Part shown: positions 46,334 to 58,900 of the stretch, piece after piece
Layout of the letters: each line of letters starts with the position of its first letter
How positions within the stretch are numbered: position 1 is the stretch's first letter
NCBI GenBank assembly: GCA_963924555.1
Contig: OZ004581.1
Location: 7,727,338-7,791,337 of the forward strand
DNA length: 64,000 bases
Reading direction: 5' to 3'
From: Crambe crambe
Lineage: Eukaryota > Porifera > Demospongiae > Poecilosclerida > Crambeidae
The notes under the pieces: generated by a model
Told to the model about the DNA's origin: nothing
The model's input: only the letters and a program-made list of their open reading frames with translations
Database searches by the model: none
Translations under genes and position numbers: made by a program

Positions 46334-48980
46334 TCCCCTTCCCCCGCCCTTCCCTCGGCCTCTCTCCCTCTCTCTCCTCAGGGTGTCATCGAAACTGTAA
46401 CCAGGGACAAAGACGATGTGTAGGTCATCAATCTGACCAATGCTGCAACTGGTACGTTAACAATACATGTGCTGCCTCCTGCCCATCTAATCTGAACCAA
46501 GAGATCACTTCACACACTTGTGGTATATAATAATTTACTTACATAGGAGAGATTAAGTATTATAGCTAATAGAGTGGAACCAATAGGATCTCCAGCCTTT
46601 TGACCTTTGTAGAGAGCAGGGTTCTGCCCACACTGGTTGACAGTGGCCATTTTGGCCAACATTTGGCTATTTTGGCCACCACTCATTATACTTAGCTGTA
46701 GTAACTTGATTTTGATCATTCGGACACCCCTAAACAAGAATCCTGGGCAACCCTGAGAGAGGTTATCCTCTTTCGGAAATAGGGTGCGCAAAGTTGTAGG
46801 ACCTTCATTGTTGAGAAGCTTGTCCTCTTTCAGAGTATTCTTTATCGGAGTTTTCTTGCAATGTACATCTAGCTAGCTATTTGATTTCTACCTGGACAGT
46901 AAAAGCTAAAGTATACTGTCCATGCACACCAAAGGCATCTATAACATTTTTGTCCTGATACAGACACCAAAGTGTTTATCATTTTTTAATAGCATGCTCA
47001 TGTAGATATTACATGCAAAACTTATCAATTGGTTACCTTATGCAAAATAATATGCCACACCAACAGGATTTTATTAATAATTAATTTTACCTGCCTTCTC
47101 CTTGAGATAAGTATAGACAAGCTAGGGTAAGCGAATGTGCAAGCACACCAAATCACATGACATAGTCTTGGTCACATGACTTTGACTCTGTCACATGACA
47201 ATTATAATCTTGGTCACATGACATAATTATAATCTTGGTCGCATGACTTATAGTTATAAATTGACTCAGTCACATGACTTATATATAACATACTTAGGTT
47301 GGTAAAGTGTAAAATATTTTGCTGCTTCTTCAATCTTATTGCTTTCCATCCATTATAGAATGCCCTCAACTATCTCTAGAGAATGGAGAGATAACTTATT
47401 CCAACAATTTATTAATTGACAGTGTGGCCCAACACACTTGTGATGCTGAATCTGGTTATGTTGTAGACGGCTCCACCTCCACCAGAACATGCACAGTGAA
47501 TGGATGGTCAATGCCTGCAATTACATGTATAAGTAAGTAGTTTTAGCTTTTAATTTACAGATCTGTATGACTATTCCATTCAATGGTGTGATTGCTGTCA
47601 CTGATTGTGGAAATCCAATATATTGCAGCATGAATAAGCGTACAAGCTGGAAAGCCCACCTTAGTTGTTGGTGGTTTTCCACACGACTCTCTGCTGCTTG
47701 ATTCTCCGTGCACGAAGCTTTCATGTCTGATTAGCTAGCTTTAGTGCTATATTCGACATGTCACGCTAGTGTGTTAGTCGTTATAACACGTTAGTGCGTG
47801 ACGTCAGATTATGTAGCTACTGTAGGGAAAAAATGCATGGCGTTCCGTTCCGCTGGCCTTACTGAACTACCAGCGTTTGCTGAGCAATGGCTGAGAAAGA
47901 AAAGATGGCATGTAATTTCCAGCTCTTTTAATAACAGTAGTAAGTACTGAGATGGAAAGAATGAAGCTCTAGAGTGCATGTAAGAGCAGAAATATTACAT
48001 TATTTAATTGTTTTATTAATTTTTCTACTTGGCATGTAATTATTATTATTGTGAGCCAATATGCTAGGGGGTCGAAGGGGCGCTACTATAATTATTGTCA
48101 TATGAACATTCTTCCAGTTCTGTCCTTTGCGATACGGTGATGCAGCTTCTTGCCACAATGCCTAGTTATTATTATCATTATTACTTGCAAGGGCCAACCA
48201 CATAGCTACCAAGTAGGAAAAGTAAAGTGTAGAGGGTTATCACCATTAAGCAATGCATAAATATTAGCAATGACTGAGAAATAGAATATAGCGTACAGAA
48301 AGTCAGTGAGCACGTCCTACACCGATAGGTGCGGGGAACCTTGTGAAACTTCGTCATGCTGGAGATTGATTTTTGAAATTCGTGATCATTACATCAACAA
48401 GAAATTCCTAGTAAGCGGAAGTCAGGAGCTTGTGTTGATTATGCTCTCCAATATTAAGATGAATAAACTCCAGAGTGCTTGCAAGAGTACATTTTATAAT
48501 CTTTGACATATTATTATGCTCATTATATAATTATTTTAGTTTTTTTCTGTAGGGCTGGTGACCTCGTACGACCATCAAACGGCTACTTCAACATAGCCGG
48601 AACGAGGATCAACTCCATTACCACTTTTGGGTGCAATGGCAGCTATATTCTACGTGGAAGTAGAACAAGGACCTGTACATTGACAGGGTGGTCAGGTTCA
48701 ACTCCCATATGTGGTGGTTAGTGTAGCAGTATTGTACGATTATAACAGATTCAGAAAGATTTACAACTCTTTTTTTTTTTCAGAACCACCAGAAGCGTCA
48801 ATTCTCATTTACGGGACAGTTGGAGGCCTAATATTCTTTAGTATAATCACATTCATATTAGGAGTGATTACAGGGGCACTTATTTATCACTACTTCTTCC
48901 GGGGAAGGAACACAAAAAAGAAGAAAGATCTGCACTCCCTTGCTAGCTCTTACTGGAGTCTCGGACATTTCATAAGATAA
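45528..48980 (+). CDS. Receptor D: 8-Cys domain, Furin-like, two CCP, TM, short tail
   Basis: Exons 45528-46014, 46382-46522, 47359-47532, 48540-48713 (a 3-nt longer donor at 48716 also works) and 48784-48980; all phase 1, about 390 residues. The signal peptide starts M-W-L-A-F-A-V-L-A-I-S-I. The 8-Cys domain has N-V-G-N-C-P, L-C-E-S-A-G, Y-Q-C, L-D-C-N and R-C-G-E-C. The Furin-like exon is 141 nt as in A and B. CCP1 and CCP2 follow; CCP2's first Cys is kept only if the acceptor at 48538-48539 is used instead of the nearer TAG. The membrane segment is I-L-I-Y-G-T-V-G-G-L-I-F-F-S-I-I. The tail is only ~27 residues, basic (R-G-R-N-T-K-K-K-K), without the N-x-x-Y repeats of A and B, so it may act as a decoy or pair with another chain (inference). 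AATAAA at 49207-49212 may be its polyadenylation signal. Confidence 0.85.
46266..46332. repeat. Poly-C and (CT)n tract
   Basis: C17 is followed by about thirteen CT units and pyrimidine-rich sequence, ending at the acceptor of receptor D exon 2. It forms an exceptionally long polypyrimidine tract. Confidence 0.9.
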
Positions 48981-51098
48981 TGATACCTGGCTTTACATAC
49001 TCCATGCAAAGGAGTGTGGAACATTTCATTAATGTAACTATTATGCATACAACTCTTATACATTCAATATACAACTGGTTACTTTTTTATCATTGAGTTT
49101 GTAAGATACTGATATTAGCTATCATCATTGGGTTATTGCTTCTGAGGTCGAACAAAATTTTAACAAGTAATAGTTTCTTTTCTGATGCAAAACAATGCTC
49201 TGGGGCAATAAAATTTGCTGCAATTCTTCTTTGTCTTGTATTTAGAAGCTATGATAATACTTTCTCTCCACGCAGTGCAAGTGCTTCTGAGGGATATATT
49301 GCTTCTGAGGTCTAATAAAATTTTAACATCATGCTTGTATTTAGAGGCTATGAGATAATACTTTCTCTCCACGCAGTGCAAGGTAGTCTCATAATGTGGT
49401 AATGTGGTTAAGCTCCATATCAATACATGTTGTAGGTCCTTTCATCATAATTGCATCCTTCCTATTAAATAAAAGTCTCCTATTCAGCCATAACATATTA
49501 CTTTCACCCACTTCCTGTTCTGCTAAGAGTTCACAGTTTAGATAACGATCAGTTAATAAACAATAAAGTGCGGACCACATGCCTCAAATTAACTATTTTG
49601 GTTCATGATTTAAGTCTTAATCGCATTCACTTGATGGCTTGATCACAATAATCAGCTTAGAGTGGGTGATCGAAATCTCTACTATAGTGTTTTAAATGTG
49701 AAATGTGGTCAAGAATTATTGAGAAAGTTATATAGCTTTTAGCTAATACACTAATAAACAATGGTGTATGCAAGTCTAATAAACCACAAGACCAGCCTCG
49801 AAGTGAGAGCATTAGGAGGTCAAAGGTCGTAAGATTAAAAGCTCTTTTCTCATATCTATATAAAACTCTACACTGAGTTGGTTGCCTTAGGGAGCCCTTT
49901 GGGCCTGCACTGCAAGCTGGGTGAGTGTTGCCTAGCCTTGGAGTCACAACAGTGCGTGAATAGTACGTCCCATACACCTAACGCTCGCTGCGCTCGCTCC
50001 CGCTACATATACACAGAAAATCACTTTCAATATAGAAAAAATCATTGGCGAGCGAAGCAAGCCACTCTCAGGTCATGTCAACGGGAGCTCGAGATTATAT
50101 ACGTATGTACGTCAAAAAAATGACATTGCACATGCGCTGAACCAATTGCTAAGCGACAACAAAGACTCATTAATGTTGATTAGCAAAAACTAATCTTGTG
50201 AATTTGACAATTAGCTACTATAGTATGGAGCTACCAAAGGCTAAAAAGAGAAAAAAGGAGACAGAGAAAGAGATAAGAACTAGGCTGGACGAAAGAAATG
50301 CATGTGACCCTCCCACTGCATGTCACACCCAATAATTTACAAAAAAATTGTGTAAACTGCATGTATGTGCATGAGGATATTATCAACATTGCTTCGCTCG
50401 CCCAACAACGCTTTACAAGCGATTCCTAGTTATTTTGGTTCATGTGGTTTAATTGCAAGCGAAGTGAGCCACTAGGTGGTCAAATGAGAGGGCACTATTT
50501 TATATACGAACATAATAGCTGTACATACAATCATCCTTTGCAATACGGTGATGTCCTCAGCTAAAGTCATTCCCTAGTAACCACTTAGCTAAGGAGCATG
50601 CAAGCCGGATAAACTGCCAGGATGTAGGCACAAGCTTGACCTCAAAGTAACTATATGCTCAAGGATTCAATTAGCTAAAACAACAATGGAGCAGAAGGAA
50701 ACTAAGATAAACCACAGACCTCCAGAACGTGCTTGACCTCAGAAGAAGTTCAAAATAGCTATGTCTGGTGAACATCCTGCACAGGTGAAAAGTCTGAATT
50801 TCCCCTTTGGGAACCAGTATTCATACATTAATACTATGTGTCCCTCACCACATGTAGGTCTCAGTGTTGTCTGTAGAATATAGCATATGATGCATATGAG
50901 TTTTCAGTACCGTCTGTACCCACAGGAAATGGGTATTGAGAGAAGCATTGATATCTATGTATTCATACAGATCAGTGATGCACAGATAGATGTGGTCATT
51001 GCAGCCTTTATTATTTAATTTCTGTCAGCTAGTTGGCTATAAAAGAGAGAATACTTTTTGCTTTGATTCATTCGCAGTCTTTAAAGTCCTATACAATC
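48981..51098. other. Intergenic region D-E
   Basis: No gene recognised. The 3' end of gene D is followed by a local duplication: 'gatgataatactttctctcc'-type sequence with 'acgcagtgcaag' near 49250-49280 and 49340-49382. Further on there are CpG-rich 'cgctcgctgcgctcgctccc' repeats near 49981 and 'agcgaagcgagcc'-like phrases near 50050 and 50455. The last 60 bases hold the gene E promoter. Confidence 0.5.
51038..51044 (+). promoter_or_regulatory. TATA box of the 21-CCP gene
   Basis: TATAAAA in the context ttggctataaaagagaga lies 55-61 bases before the ATG at 51099. That spacing leaves room for a start site about 25-30 bases downstream and a short leader. It is the clearest core-promoter element in the window. 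Confidence 0.6.
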
Positions 51099-52883
51099 AT
51101 GTATCTACTGCTAGCTGTGTTAACCATCTCCTTGGCCGCTTCTATCAATGGTCAAGATACTGGTAAGCTAAAATTACGTAGGGAAATATTTTTATGATAG
51201 CAAAAAAAAAGTTGATGTAGCTTAGCTAAAGCTTAAAATAATTCCCCACCAGTGCATATCTGTGACTCTGGTGACATTTTGAAGTCAATAAATGGCAGTT
51301 GATTTGCCTGGGAAAAGTGTGTCTGGAGAAAATCCATTATGTATCACTTAGCAATTATTGTAGGAGTTATACTGAAGACTGAAGATCTTACTTTTTTTGC
51401 ATGCACTGTCATTCTTATCACATCATTGTTGATGATTTTTGTTATTTTTTGTTAATGCTATTCATAGTTGTTTTTTTTAAGTGAGTGAGCTTTTATGGTG
51501 GTCATAGCTATAGCTTGGCAGCTTTCTCAGCCTACTTGTTGGGGGGGGGGAAATGTGGTGTTTTTTTTTGAAAAAAAAATTGCTGTGTGAACCATATAGC
51601 TTTTGTGTATTACTTTTTCAATACCACATAATCCACAGACATTTTACCCTATGGAAATTTCTACCATATGGTGGAATGATGACTGTGGCCATATTGACAT
51701 TGAAATATCAATCCCTTTTGTTCACAAGCTAAGCCTGTAGCTAAAATGATGTGCACTTTCAAGGTTAAGCATTAGATAACTCAGTGCATACTAAGTGTGA
51801 TTCCCTTAATGATTATACCTGTGACCATGCATGTGTCACTTCAAAGATGTCTGTGTGTAATAGCTATAACTCATAAATATATTTTCAGTTACACATATCA
51901 TCATTGCAGTAATTGACTGTGGAAGATCTGATATCCCTGATCCAGAAAATGGACGAGTAATGGCTGATCAGACCATCATTGGTTCAGTGGCTACTTTCAC
52001 ATGTAATGCCAACTTTGTTTTAGTTGGAGATGCAACAAGAACTTGTGAATCAACAGGATGGTCAGGGAATAACCCTTCATGTTGTAAGTCAAAGATTTAC
52101 ACTGATGTTGAATGCATAATTTTTATTTAAAGTGCTCAAATTTTCAACTTGCAGTATTTGACTGTGGAAGAGAAGATATCCCCAATCCAGAAAATGGACA
52201 AGTGACAGCAGATGCGACTACCCTTGGCTCTGTTGCTACTTTCACATGTAATACTAACTTCACATTAGTTGGAGATGAAATGAGGACTTGTGAGTCATCA
52301 GGATGGTCAGGAACTAACCCAACATGTGGTATGTCTCAGTAAAAATACATTTTCAGTTGCTAATAAGTAGTAAGAGTCATATACATAAAGCAATCATCTT
52401 TAATGCAGTATTTGACTGTGGAAGATCTGATATCCCTGATCCAGAAAACGGACGAGTAATGGCTGATCAGACCATCCTTCGTTCAGTGGCTACTTTCTCA
52501 TGTAATGCCAACTTCGTTTTAGTTGGAGATGCAACAAGAACTTGTGAATCAACAGGATGGTCAGGGAATAACCCTTCATGTGGTAAGTCAAAGATTTACA
52601 CTGATGTTGAATGCATAATTTTTATTTAAAGTGCTTAAATTTTCAACTTGCAGTATTTGACTGTGGAAGAGAAGATATCCCCAATCCAGAAAATGGACAA
52701 GTGACAGCAGATGCGACTACCCTTGGCTCTGTTGCTACTTTCACTTGTAATGATGGCTTTATATTAGCTGGGGATACAAATAGAACTTGCCTGTCATCAG
52801 GATGGTCTGGAACTAACGCAATATGTGGTAAGTCACATATACATGATCCATGTGGTAAGTCACATGATCAACGTGGTAAATCA

Positions 52884-52946
<63 letters not shown>

Positions 52947-55900
52947 TCAAATGTCATGTGAATTTCATTTCAGAAATTATCGACTGTGGAATAGAAGATA
53001 TCCCTGATCCAGAAAATGGACAAGTTATAGCAATTGAAACCACCTTTGGCTCTGTTGCCAATTTCACATGTAATACCAGCTTCGTATTAGTTGGAGACGA
53101 TATGAGGACTTGTGAGTCATCAGGATGGTCAGGAACTAACCCAACATGTGGTATGTCTCAGTAAAAATACATTTTCAGTTGCTAATAAGTAGTAAGAGTC
53201 ATATACATAAAGCAATCATCTTTAATTGCAGTATTTGACTGTGGAAGATCTGATATCCCTGATCCAGAAAACGGACGAGTAATGGCTGATCAGACCATCC
53301 TTCGTTCAGTGGCTACTTTCTCATGTAATGCCAACTTTGTTTTAGTTGGAGATGCAACAAGAACTTGTGAATCAACAGGATGGTCAGGGAATAACCCTTC
53401 ATGTTGTAAGTCAAAGATTTACACTGATGTTGAATGCATAATTTTTATTTAAAGTGCTTAAATTTTCAACTTGCAGTATTTGACTGTGGAAGATCTGATA
53501 TCCCTGATCCAGAAAATGGACGAGTAATGGCTGATCAGACCATCCTTCGTTCAGTGGCTACTTTCACATGTAATGCCAACTTCGTTTTAGTTGGAGATGG
53601 AACAAGAACTTGTGAATCAACAGGATGGTCAGGGAATAACCCTTCATGTTGTAAGTCAAAGATTTACACTGATGTTGAATGCATAATTTTTATTTAAAGT
53701 GCTCAAATTTTCAACTTGCAGTATTTGACTGTGGAAGAGAAGATATCCCCAATCCAGAAAATGGACAAGTGACAGCAGATGCGACTACCCTTGGCTCTGT
53801 TGCTACTTTCACATGTAATACTAACTTCACATTAGTTGGAGATGAAATGAGGACTTGTGAGTCATCAGGATGGTCTGGCAGAAACCCCTCATGTGGTATA
53901 TCAGTAAAAATACATTTTCAGTTACTAATAAGAGCCACATAATTGTATCATCATATCTTTAATTGCAGTATTTGACTGTGGAAGATCTGATATCCCCAAT
54001 CCAGAAAATGGACAAGTGACAGCAGATGCGACTACCCTTGGCTCTGTTGCTACTTTCACATGTAATACCAGCTTCGTATTAGTTGGAGATGAAATGAGGA
54101 CTTGTGAGTCATCAGGATGGTCTGGCAGAAACCCTTTATGTGGTATGTATAAAATAAAATATAATAGAAATCATTCTAATAGTGGCATGATATATTAATC
54201 CCCTATGTGGTATGTCAGTAAAAATACATTTTCAGTTACTAATAAGAGCCATATACATATTGTATTAATGCATATCATCATATCTTTAATTGCAGTATTT
54301 GACTGTGGAAGATCTGATATCCCTGATCCAGAAAACGGACTAGTAATGGCTGATCAGACCATCCTTGGTTCAGTTGCTACTTTTTCATGTAATGCCAACT
54401 TCGTTTTAGTTGGAGATGGAACAAGAACTTGTGAATCAACAGGATGGTCAGGGAATAACCCTTCATGTTGTAAGTCAAAGATTTACACTGATGTTGAATG
54501 CATAATTTTTATTTAAAGTGCTTAAAATCAACTTGCAGTATTTGACTGTGGAAGATCTGATATCCCTGATCCAGAAAACGGACGAGTAATGGCTGATCAG
54601 ACCATCCTTCGTTCAGTGGCTACTTTCTCATGTAATGCCAACTTTGTTTTAGTTGGAGATGCAACAAGAACTTGTGAATCAACAGGATGGTCAGGGAATA
54701 ACCCTTCATGTGGTAAGTCAAAGATTTACACAGATGTTGAATGCATAATTAGGATGGTCTGGTAGAAACCCTTTATGTGGTATGTATAAAATAAAAGAAA
54801 TTATTCTAATAGTGACATGATATATTAATCCCCTACTCAAATTTCCAGTATTTGACTGCGGTAATTCTGATCTTCGAGTGCCGAGCGAAGGAATGATTGC
54901 GTTCACAAGACTGAATGATGGAATAGATTCAAGACAAACTACCCTTCTTAACACCATAGCCACTTTCAAATGCAATGATGGATTTGAATTGGTGGGAGAA
55001 CCAACAAGAACTTGTGAATTATCAGGATGGTCTGGCAGTAACCCTACATGTGGTATGTTGTATGATCCAATCAGTTGTAATATTTTATGTATCTCTGTAT
55101 AACAATATTAGTAATTGACTGTGGAAGATCTGATATTCCAAGGCCACGAAATGGAAGTGTCATGGCAAACCAGACCACTCTTGGTTCTATTGCTACCTTT
55201 ACATGTGACGCTAGCTTCATATTAGTTGGAGACGAGATGAGGACTTGTGAATCAACTGGATGGTCTGGCAATAACCCCACATGTGGTATGTACCATACAA
55301 CATTTAATTAATCACATGGTGATGGTTTTGATCTGTTGCATGAGCAAACTAATGATAACTCTTGATCACCGATAATGGAGGGTGCACTAAACTAAATAAC
55401 ACCGATATACTTCTATTAATGAACTACATATATACTGATAATATGCTATACCTAAATAATACTCTCTATACTGAATGAGCTACCATGCTAAATAATACTA
55501 CTGAATAGAAATAAGACTACTTAATGTTACACTATAATAATTATACTTCATACTAATGCTATAACACTATATATATGACAACACCAGCTATAGGTAGGGC
55601 TCACAATAACACTCTATTATTGTCCGGACATGATTATCTTTAAATGTATAGACACAAAGGCATTAAATGACCGGATAAGAAATTGACCAGAATATGTACT
55701 GTGACTGATTGTCATTGTGAGCACTATAGCTACCTACGTAATATGCTTTGTCCTTTAGCTGAAATATAGCACATCTCTAACAATAATTATATAACTTTCC
55801 AGTATTCAGTTGTGGCACTACTGGCCTTGAAACACCAGTCAATGGAAGACTTTCACTGACTCAGAAAACCCTTGGTTCAGTGGCTAGTTTTGCGTGTGAT

Positions 55901-58900
55901 GCTGGCTTTGCCCTGATTGGAGATGCAACAAGGACTTGTGAACTCACAGGATGGTCTGGCAGTAACCCTTCATGTCGTAAGTTATCAATAGGCAGAAAAT
56001 CCATTTCTCAATCGTCATTTTTGTCTGTCGTGCGTTTTATGTTTGGACTATCTCTAAACCAATTTTCAGCCTAATCATAAAGTTATGTAATGAAATGAAT
56101 TCATGTGCTAGCTATGAAAAAAAACAAAAACCAAAAAAAACTAAAAAACAATATAATGGAGCATGCATCAGTTTTGAGCAAAAAAAAACAAACAAACCAA
56201 TAAGTTTAGTTGGCTATTTGCTTGAAATGGTCAGAAAACAACTTGCTTGTTTGCTTATTTATTTATTTGTTCGTTAGAACTTCACTATATCATTATATAC
56301 ACAGTGTTTGATTGTGGCTCTACTGATATCATAAGACCAGACAATGGAACTGTCACACTGACCACAACAACCCTTGGATCTGTTGCTGCATTTACATGTG
56401 ACACTAGCTTTGTGCTGACTGGAGGAAATGTTACCAGGACTTGTCAAACAACAGGCTGGACTGGCAGTAATCCCTCATGCAGTAAGTCAATTGTGGCATG
56501 CAGGCACTGGGGTTCTCCAGCCTAAAACAAGATCATTGCACATAAGAACGAGATCCCCTTGTACGTAGTTTCCCTTGAAATACATAATAATGAACTGTGG
56601 CCCTCTCCTAGTGAAAGGATCTCATTTCTATATGCTTGTATACTTAGTCCTAAGGAAACAATGCAATTACATATATGTTCTACTCTATTGAAGGCATATA
56701 AGATCATGGAATATGTAGATCAATCTAATATACTGTAGAAATGACTCTACTACTCTACATACTGCAATCTGATTGGTCAATAGGTGTGCAATATGATCTT
56801 GTATTGCACAGAGATATATGACGAAATTTTTTTTTCTCTCTCTCTCTCTCTCTACTTGTAGTATTTGACTGTACTTCTACTGAAATTGAAAGACCAGAGA
56901 ATGGCAATGTCAATTTCACCACTACCACAATTGGTTCACGAGCTAACTTTTCATGCAACACTGGCTTTGCGCTGATTGGAGATGCAACAAGGACTTGTCA
57001 ACTCACAGGATGGTCTGGCAGTAACCCCACATGTGGTACGTGCGTGTGAATACCATAATCATCTTCCATAATTGAGGGGCATGCAATTATTGCACTTTTA
57101 ATGAGAATGTCACAAACGTCTTCTATAATGGTTTGACTATCTCCACACAAAATTTCTGTTCCAAGGCAACCATCATGGTGTGAGAAAGTGGCCGAAATGA
57201 ATATGCAATATAAATTTCAATATCACATCATGACATAGCAAAGATACTACCACTTTTTAAAAAGGGAAGGAGCCCACTATTTGAGCCTGAGATACCAATA
57301 TGGCATATTAGTCACAGCTTACAACACACACCATGCACCTCAATTCACTCAGCAGCTCACCAGCCCCCTCTCCCACTTTCAAAGTGCTATCTCTGCCTCT
57401 GATAACATAATAACATAACATAACATAACATAACATAACATAATAACATAACATAACATAACATAACATAATAACATAACATAACATAACATAACATAAC
57501 ATAATAACATAACATAACATAACATAACATAACATAACATAATAACATAACATAACATAACATAACATAACATAATAACATAACATAACATAACATAACA
57601 TAACATAACATAACAAACAATTCATAATTTTTTTTGGTTTAATAATTTCCTCATCAGTACATGACTGTGGCTCTGGTGACATTGTGAAGCCAGCCGACGG
57701 GACAGTAGACTTGCCTGCCACCACTCTTAATGCCAGAGCAACTTTCTCATGTGACATTGGCTTCAGGCTGCAAGGAGATGAAACCAGAACTTGCCAACTC
57801 ACAGGATGGTCTGGCAGCAATCCATCTTGTAAATGTATGTATAATAATTATACTTAAAGTCATCTATTTCTATTCACTTGGCACTTGTAACCATAATTAT
57901 AACTCTCCACTGAATTTAGAATTCCAAAAACCAGCTAATTGTGTGCTGGCTCGTTTATATATATGGCTCCAATCTAAGTTATATATCTCAGTACTTCTAC
58001 ATATAGATGCCCAGTGAATACAAATAGGCTCTATTTATGGACTTCAGGGGGTTAGACTAATCCATGATGTTCATTTCAGTGATTGACTGCGGCTCTGCTG
58101 AAATAGTAGAACCAGAAAATGGTCAAGTCAATCGCAGTGAGGGCACCACATTCAATGCAAGAGCAATCTTTTCTTGCGATGAAAACTTCACATTGGTGGG
58201 AGATGAAGTGAGAGTCTGTGGACAAAGTGGATGGTCTGGAGAAAATCCAACATGTGGTAAGTATACCACTTAGCAAGCAAGAGAATAAACTAGATGTTTC
58301 CATTCACTTAGATACTATATATGATCACTTTCAAATATCAGCTGAAATACTTTGTGACTTTTGCAAAATTGAAGTGTAAACCGTATACAAATTCCCTTGT
58401 TTGGTATAACATCACAAAAATTTTCTGTTATACAGTAGTCAGAAAATGACCATGCAGTGTTGTTATTATTCCACTTTTTTCTACAGCATTTGACTGTGGC
58501 CTTAGTGACATTGAAATGCCAAGTAATGGAAGTGTCAGCATAGACTCAACCATCCTCAATGCCAGAGCTGATTTTATGTGCGATATTGGATTCACACTCC
58601 TCGGAAACGCTACCAGGACTTGCCAACTGACAGGATGGAATGGCAGTAACCCCTCATGTCAAAGTACGAAGTTATTATACATACATTGTAAAAAATTGTG
58701 TTTCTACTAAAGGGCTGAATTAGACAGGTCAAATAGCATGAATCTTCCATGTATACAGGTAGAATTTTGTGTTGTTGTTGTTGTTGTTGTTGTTTTGTCC
58801 TTTTTATCATTTGTTTTTGAACTGTAATTATGGCCAGCTAATACATATACAGTACTACGATCACTTACACGTACCATAACCTATGACCCCTAGAACATAC

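Noticed and set aside
57308..57820. 170-codon minus-strand open frame rich in Cys, Tyr, Val, Met
   Set aside because: It is the translation of the AACAT satellite joined to the antisense of a CCP exon.
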